Below, in pieces: positions 6,164 to 8,884 of a stretch of DNA of 8,884 nucleotides; within the stretch, counting starts at the first letter, position 1, and each line of letters begins with the position of its first letter. Source of the stretch: Solirubrobacterales bacterium (GTDB lineage Bacteria; Actinomycetota; Thermoleophilia; Solirubrobacterales; Solirubrobacteraceae); assembly GCA_025964075.1 (NCBI GenBank), contig JAOPZQ010000651.1:1-8884 (forward strand), written 5' to 3'. A model generated the notes under the pieces. That model was given only the letters and a program-made list of their open reading frames with translations, was not told where the DNA came from and searched no databases. The translations under genes were made by a program, and so were the position numbers.

Positions 6164-6764
6164 GGGCGGCCTCGTAGAGCATCACGGTCAGGCGGGCAGG
6201 CACCTCGGGGCCGCCCGCCTGACCGTTCGCGAGGCGACGGTCGCTCTCGCTTTGGAGGACGAGCGCACGCGAGACGACGTCCACCAGCATCGCGCCGAGC
6301 TCCGCCCAAGCGGTCTCGTCGAGGGCGAGCGTGGTGTGACTCACGTGCCAGTCGGCCCGCGCATCGACGGTGCCGGCGTCGACGGCTTGGCGGAGGTCCT
6401 CGAAGGCCTGGGCGAAGACGGCCCGCCTCACGCCCCCGCGAGTGCTGAGCGGAAGGCGCGCCCAGTCCTCGTCACCGAGGACGGCGCGGGTCAAGGCGCG
6501 GTAGTGGTGCTCGATGGCGCCGCGCCGGCGCGTCTCGCGCACGAGCTCGATCGCCCCCACCTCGTAGAGCACGCGGACGTGGTAGCTGAGCTTCGGCAGC
6601 GACACTCCGAGCTCCGCGGCGAGCTCCTTGGGGCTGGCCACGACCTCGTTGAGGCGCCAGAGAACGCGGAACCGGAGCGGATGGGCGAGCGCTTTCACAA
6701 GCCGCGGGTCGAGCGTCGTGCCGGCGGCGGCGCTGACGGGGCCTGGTGGAGATTGCGACGACAT
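6138..6764 (-). CDS. ArsR-type winged-helix transcriptional regulator
   Basis: The 208-residue protein has an N-terminal winged-helix DNA-binding domain (about 18-95). LVKALAHPLRFRVLWRLNE (22-40) is the classic first helix of ArsR-like regulators. SPKELAAELGVSLPKLSYHVRVLYEVGAIELVR (44-76) holds the helix-turn-helix and recognition helix, and the wing follows with RRGAIEHHYRAL. Residues 100-200 form a helical C-terminal region that I do not recognise, perhaps for ligand sensing or dimerisation. There is no cysteine metal site of the classical ArsR kind. The start is 5 bases after the sigma-factor stop, without a visible ribosome binding site, so translation is probably coupled to it. The C-terminal tail overlaps the ABC-2 remnant on the opposite strand. 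The target is unknown; the adjacent methyltransferase/peptide operon is a plausible one. Confidence 0.85.
   Translation of the reverse strand: MSSQSPPGPVSAAAGTTLDPRLVKALAHPLRFRVLWRLNEVVASPKELAAELGVSLPKLSYHVRVLYEVGAIELVRETRRRGAIEHHYRALTRAVLGDEDWARLPLSTRGGVRRAVFAQAFEDLRQAVDAGTVDARADWHVSHTTLALDETAWAELGAMLVDVVSRALVLQSESDRRLANGQAGGPEVPARLTVMLYEAAPTPAPAAS
6184..6226. terminator. Perfect 14-bp inverted repeat in the 3' end of the ArsR-type gene
   Basis: ACGGTCAGGCGGGC (6184-6197) is exactly inverted at 6213-6226 with a 15-base loop. It lies between the ends of two converging genes, where a bidirectional terminator is common. No T-run follows on either strand, and it sits inside the regulator's coding sequence, so the role is uncertain. 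Confidence 0.35.
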
Positions 6765-6769
6765 CGTGG

Positions 6770-7261
6770 CTAGTTGGCCAGCAGGACGCGCAAACGGCGG
6801 CGCGCCCGATGCAGGCGCACCCTAACGGTCGATTCGGGGATGCCCAAGTGGCGGGCCACGTCCGCATGGGTCATGTCGAGAACGTATCGGAGCTCGACTA
6901 GGCGTCGCTCCGGCCCCGACAGGCGGCCGAGCGCCCGCGCGACGTCGATGCGAACGCCCGCGCGGGCGATGTCCTCGGCGGCGAGCGGGTCCGCCGGCTC
7001 CGCCACCTCCTCCAGTGGCAGCCCGCGAGCGTCAGGGCGGCGGCGGAGCGCCTCGTTCCTGGTGATGGCGAGCAGCCAGGGCAGCGGCGACGAGGGCGTC
7101 CGGCACCGCGCGCGATGGCGCCAGGCGCGCATCAGGGCTTCCTGTACGACGTCCTGCGCGTCGGCCTCGTCGACCACGTAGCGCCGCGCCCGTCGGAGGC
7201 ACTCCGCGCGAAGCGCCGCCCATTGGTGAAACATTTCGCGGTCCGTAAGAGGTCTAGTCAT
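6770..7261 (-). CDS. ECF-type RNA polymerase sigma factor (sigma-70 family)
   Basis: The product has 163 residues, usual for extracytoplasmic-function sigma factors, which contain only regions 2 and 4. Region 2 is seen as DEADAQDVVQEALMRAWRHR (31-50) and PWLLAITRNEALRRR (61-75). Region 4 is LSGPERRLVELRYVLDMTHADVARHLGIPESTVRVRLHRARRR (114-156), with the helix-turn-helix that reads the -35 element. It directs RNA polymerase to a special promoter set. The ATG at 7261 lies 3 bases from the divergent methyltransferase start; Met10 (7234) is a shorter alternative. Neither start has a good ribosome binding site. No membrane or zinc-binding anti-sigma factor is encoded next to it; an ArsR-type regulator follows instead and may form the control pair. 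GGAAC on the minus strand (7285-7281), a typical ECF -35 core, lies just upstream, without a convincing -10. Confidence 0.87.
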   Translation of the reverse strand: MTRPLTDREMFHQWAALRAECLRRARRYVVDEADAQDVVQEALMRAWRHRARCRTPSSPLPWLLAITRNEALRRRPDARGLPLEEVAEPADPLAAEDIARAGVRIDVARALGRLSGPERRLVELRYVLDMTHADVARHLGIPESTVRVRLHRARRRLRVLLAN

Positions 7262-7264
7262 TGG

Positions 7265-8047
7265 ATGACACCGGTTGCCAGTTCCCCCAGAAGCCCGTAC
7301 GCGGACGTCGCCGCCCTATACGACCGGTGGGTGGAGGACCCGCGCTACGGCGGGTGGATCGCGGGTCTCATCCGTGTCGCGCGCACCCACGGGCTCGTCG
7401 GTTCCCGAGTGCTCGACGTCGGCTGCGGGACCGGGCTCAGCACCCTCCCGATGCTGGCGCTCGGTCTCGAAGTGACAGCGTGCGACCCGGTCCCGGAGAT
7501 GCTGGCCCGAGCCGAGACGAAGATCGGTCGACGGGCGAACTTCGTCGCCGCCGGCCTCCCCGACCTGCCCGTCCTCGGCGACTTCGACCTGGTCCTCGCG
7601 GCGAACGACGTCATCAACCACGTGCTCGGCGCGGAGCAACTTCCCGACGCGGTGGCGGCGATGGCGGCGAACCTCACCGCCGGCGGCCTCCTCGTGATCG
7701 ACGCGAACACGCTGGCGGCCTATCGCACGTTCTTCGCGAGCGCTCATTGCCGCGAGGCGGGGGGCGCGAGGTTCGCCTGGCGTGGCCTGGCACCGCCCGA
7801 CCTCCCGGCCGGCGGGTTGGCAGAGGGCGGCCTCGACGTCTTCTCCCCGCGCCGGGACGGCTCGTGGCGACGCACATCCAGCCGGTTCGTCCAGCGGCAC
7901 CACCCGCACGACGAGATGTCGCGAGCGCTGGCCGGCGCCGGTCTCAGCGTCCTCGCCGTCCTCGGCCAGCACGCCGACGGCCGGCGCGACCCGCACGCCG
8001 ACGAGCTCGACCACATCAAGCGCGTCTACGTCTCGCGCAAATCGTGA
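7265..8047 (+). CDS. Class I SAM-dependent methyltransferase
   Basis: The 260-residue protein begins with PYADVAALYDRWV (11-23), the usual entry helix of small-molecule and peptide methyltransferases. The SAM-binding motif I is VLDVGCGTGLS (49-59), followed by the acidic residue Asp74 in VTACDPVPEML. DLVLAANDVINHV (108-120) is motif IV, and LTAGGLLVIDANT (137-149) is the post-motif strand. The C-terminal part (160-250) carries substrate-facing strands such as RRTSSRFVQRHHPHDEM. The enzyme transfers a methyl group from SAM; the acceptor is unknown. Only 28 bases separate it from the 21-codon peptide gene and then the E1-like enzyme, so a tailoring role on that peptide product is likely. ATG 7265 is chosen because conserved sequence begins soon after; AAGAGG (7247-7252) is a weak, distant ribosome binding site. 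An upstream GTG at 7226 would overlap the sigma-factor gene. Confidence 0.88.
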   Translation: MTPVASSPRSPYADVAALYDRWVEDPRYGGWIAGLIRVARTHGLVGSRVLDVGCGTGLSTLPMLALGLEVTACDPVPEMLARAETKIGRRANFVAAGLPDLPVLGDFDLVLAANDVINHVLGAEQLPDAVAAMAANLTAGGLLVIDANTLAAYRTFFASAHCREAGGARFAWRGLAPPDLPAGGLAEGGLDVFSPRRDGSWRRTSSRFVQRHHPHDEMSRALAGAGLSVLAVLGQHADGRRDPHADELDHIKRVYVSRKS

Positions 8048-8059
8048 CCAACAACAGAG

Positions 8060-8069
8060 AAAGGAGGGG
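8060..8069 (+). promoter_or_regulatory. Near-perfect ribosome binding site for the 21-codon peptide gene
   Basis: AAAGGAGGGG includes the complete anti-16S complement AAGGAGG and ends 6 bases before the ATG at 8076. It is the strongest such site in the window and supports real, high-level translation of the tiny gene. Confidence 0.8.
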
Positions 8070-8075
8070 TCGCGC

Positions 8076-8141
8076 ATGGTCAAGGTTCGAAAGATCCGAA
8101 CGGGCGTCGCGCCGGTCCTGCACTTCGTCAAGGGCGGCTGA
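8076..8141 (+). CDS. Putative 21-residue RiPP precursor peptide ending in Gly-Gly
   Basis: This very short gene encodes a peptide beginning MVKVRKIRTG and ending LHFVKGG. It has five Lys/Arg, one His and no acidic residue, so it is strongly cationic, with no Cys, Ser or Tyr and one Thr. The strong ribosome binding site, ATG start and position between a methyltransferase gene and an E1-like enzyme gene argue that it is the substrate of both. E1/MccB-type enzymes adenylate the C-terminal carboxylate of their substrate; a free Gly-Gly end is the classical E1 acceptor in ThiS, MoaD and ubiquitin. Those are beta-grasp proteins, whereas this peptide is far too short to fold that way. MccA of microcin C (7 residues) ends in Asn instead. 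It could alternatively be a leader peptide that controls the hairpin downstream. No homologue is recalled; function is inferred from context only. Confidence 0.65.
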   Translation: MVKVRKIRTGVAPVLHFVKGG

Positions 8142-8150
8142 GCCGGTCGC

Positions 8151-8183
8151 GGGCGGGGCGTCGCCATGAGCGACGCCCCGCCC
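8151..8183 (+). promoter_or_regulatory. Perfect 13-bp GC hairpin with the E1 start codon in its loop
   Basis: GGGCGGGGCGTCG (8151-8163) pairs without mismatch with CGACGCCCCGCCC (8171-8183). The 7-base loop CCATGAG contains the ATG (8166-8168) of the E1-like gene, and the G-rich region that could act as its ribosome binding site is inside the stem. The structure begins 9 bases after the peptide stop. It should either attenuate transcription or block initiation on the enzyme gene, giving much peptide and little enzyme. In microcin C a terminator hairpin between mccA and mccB does a comparable job. Confidence 0.65.
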
Positions 8184-8884
8184 CGCGCTCCCCGCCTGCG
8201 CCCGACGCTCGAGCGGGTGACCACGCCGGACGGGCGCCTACTGCTGGCCGGCGGGCCCGAGGGGGACGTCCACGAGCTGGCGGGCGACGCGGCGCAACTC
8301 GACAGCTTCCTGTCGTTGCTCGACGGGACGCGGACGGTGGACCAGGTCGCGGCCGAGCTCGCCACGGCCTCACGCGACGACGTGATCGAGGCTCTTCACG
8401 AGCTGACGACAGCGGGCCTCGTGGACGACGCGGCCGAGGACGCCCGCTGGCTGTCGGACCGGGATCTCCAGCGCTTCGATCGCCAGCTCCGCTACTTCGG
8501 CGACCTGGCGCCCGAGGTTCCCCGTGCCCGCGCCCAGGCGCGACTGGCCGAGGTCGGTGTCGCGGTCCTCGGCCTGGGCGGCCTCGGCGGGATGGCGGCG
8601 CTCATGCTCACCGCCGCGGGCGTCGGCCGGATCGTCGGGGTCGACGACGACCGGGTCGAGCTCTCGAACCTCTCGCGCCAAGTCGCGTACGACGAGGGTG
8701 ACCTCGACGTTCTCAAGACGGCGGCCCTCGAGCGCCGGTTGCGCCGCCTGAACGGTCAGGTCATCTTCGATGGCCATCCCCGGACGATCGCCACCGAGGC
8801 CGACGTCGAGGACCTCGTGCAGAGCACCGACCTGGTCATCGCCGCCGTCGACCGTCCGGCGTTTCGCGTCGAAGGCTGGATCGA
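8166..8884 (+). CDS. E1/ThiF/MccB-like adenylating enzyme with N-terminal PqqD-like (RRE) domain, cut by window edge
   Basis: The frame is open to the window end; 239 residues are visible. Residues about 16-90 resemble PqqD and other RiPP recognition elements: HELAGDAAQLDSFLSLLDGTRTVDQVAAEL, then VIEALHELTTAGLVDD. These domains bind precursor peptides. RFDRQLRYFGDL (103-114) is the usual bridge into the E1-like domain. That domain has the ATP-binding loop VLGLGGLGG (134-142), Asp160 and DDRVELSNLSRQ (161-172) with the Asn and Arg that contact ATP, Lys184, and DLVIAAVDRPAFR (222-234) with the catalytic Asp229. Such enzymes adenylate a C-terminal carboxylate. The combination resembles MccB and PaaA (pantocin A) and ThiF-like proteins of azole-forming clusters. 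The 21-codon gene upstream is the likely substrate. The start at 8166 is the first ATG; GTG 8217 is an alternative lying outside the hairpin. Missing C-terminal sequence leaves zinc site and extra domains unknown. Confidence 0.87.
   Translation, partial: MSDAPPRAPRLRPTLERVTTPDGRLLLAGGPEGDVHELAGDAAQLDSFLSLLDGTRTVDQVAAELATASRDDVIEALHELTTAGLVDDAAEDARWLSDRDLQRFDRQLRYFGDLAPEVPRARAQARLAEVGVAVLGLGGLGGMAALMLTAAGVGRIVGVDDDRVELSNLSRQVAYDEGDLDVLKTAALERRLRRLNGQVIFDGHPRTIATEADVEDLVQSTDLVIAAVDRPAFRVEGWI

Noticed and set aside
8076..8141. PqqA- or mycofactocin-type precursor
   Set aside because: The peptide lacks the Glu/Tyr pair of PqqA and the C-terminal Val-Tyr of MftA, and no radical-SAM gene is visible; the neighbour is an E1-like enzyme.
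8076..8141. Small ThiS/MoaD-like sulfur carrier protein
   Set aside because: It ends in Gly-Gly, but 21 residues cannot make the beta-grasp fold of about 65-90 residues, and the gene has its own ribosome binding site rather than being a fragment.
7261..8169. 302-codon plus-strand open frame overlapping the methyltransferase
   Set aside because: It is Arg-rich out-of-frame sequence of the methyltransferase gene, with no motif of its own.

Overview
This window comes from a very GC-rich bacterium, almost certainly an actinobacterium. Codon third positions are nearly all G or C, GTG starts occur, and the left third carries a lipid-metabolism gene set best known from mycobacteria (fadA2, fabG4 and htdX beside an acyl-CoA dehydrogenase). 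The dense packing, the ECF/ArsR style and the tandem VOC gene would fit a Thermoleophilia-type actinobacterium (Solirubrobacterales), but that placement is inference.

Region 1 (1-5113) is a catabolic block. A minus-strand acyl-CoA dehydrogenase, cut by the window edge, is divergent from a tight plus-strand operon: thiolase (fadA2-like), long FabG4-type 3-oxoacyl reductase, MaoC/HtdX-type hydratase, and a tandem-duplicated VOC (CatE-like) protein. The genes overlap or lie 4 bases apart. The first four together supply all four steps of an R-specific acyl-CoA beta-oxidation cycle, or its reverse. A GC-rich hairpin overlapping the stop of the VOC gene probably ends the operon.

Region 2 (5092-6163) looks like accessory or scarred DNA. 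It holds near-identical 22-bp direct repeats, a 166-bp element bounded by 32-bp imperfect inverted repeats, an unrecognised 137-residue protein with somewhat different codon use, and the 3' remnant of an ABC-2 transporter permease.

Region 3 (6138-7261, minus strand) is a two-gene regulatory operon: an ECF-type sigma factor followed 5 bases later by an ArsR-type winged-helix regulator. No anti-sigma factor is visible.

Region 4 (7265 to the end, plus strand) is the most interesting part. A SAM-dependent methyltransferase starts 3 bases from the divergent sigma-factor start. It is followed by a 21-codon gene with a near-perfect ribosome binding site, encoding a cationic peptide that ends in Gly-Gly. 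Then comes an E1/ThiF/MccB-like adenylating enzyme with an N-terminal PqqD-like (RRE-type) peptide-binding domain; it runs off the window. Between the peptide and enzyme genes lies a perfect 13-bp GC stem whose loop holds the enzyme's start codon. The layout (tiny precursor, attenuating hairpin, E1 enzyme, tailoring methyltransferase, dedicated regulators) resembles microcin C and pantocin A biosynthesis. The peptide end differs, however, and I recognise no described family, so this is a candidate new RiPP system.
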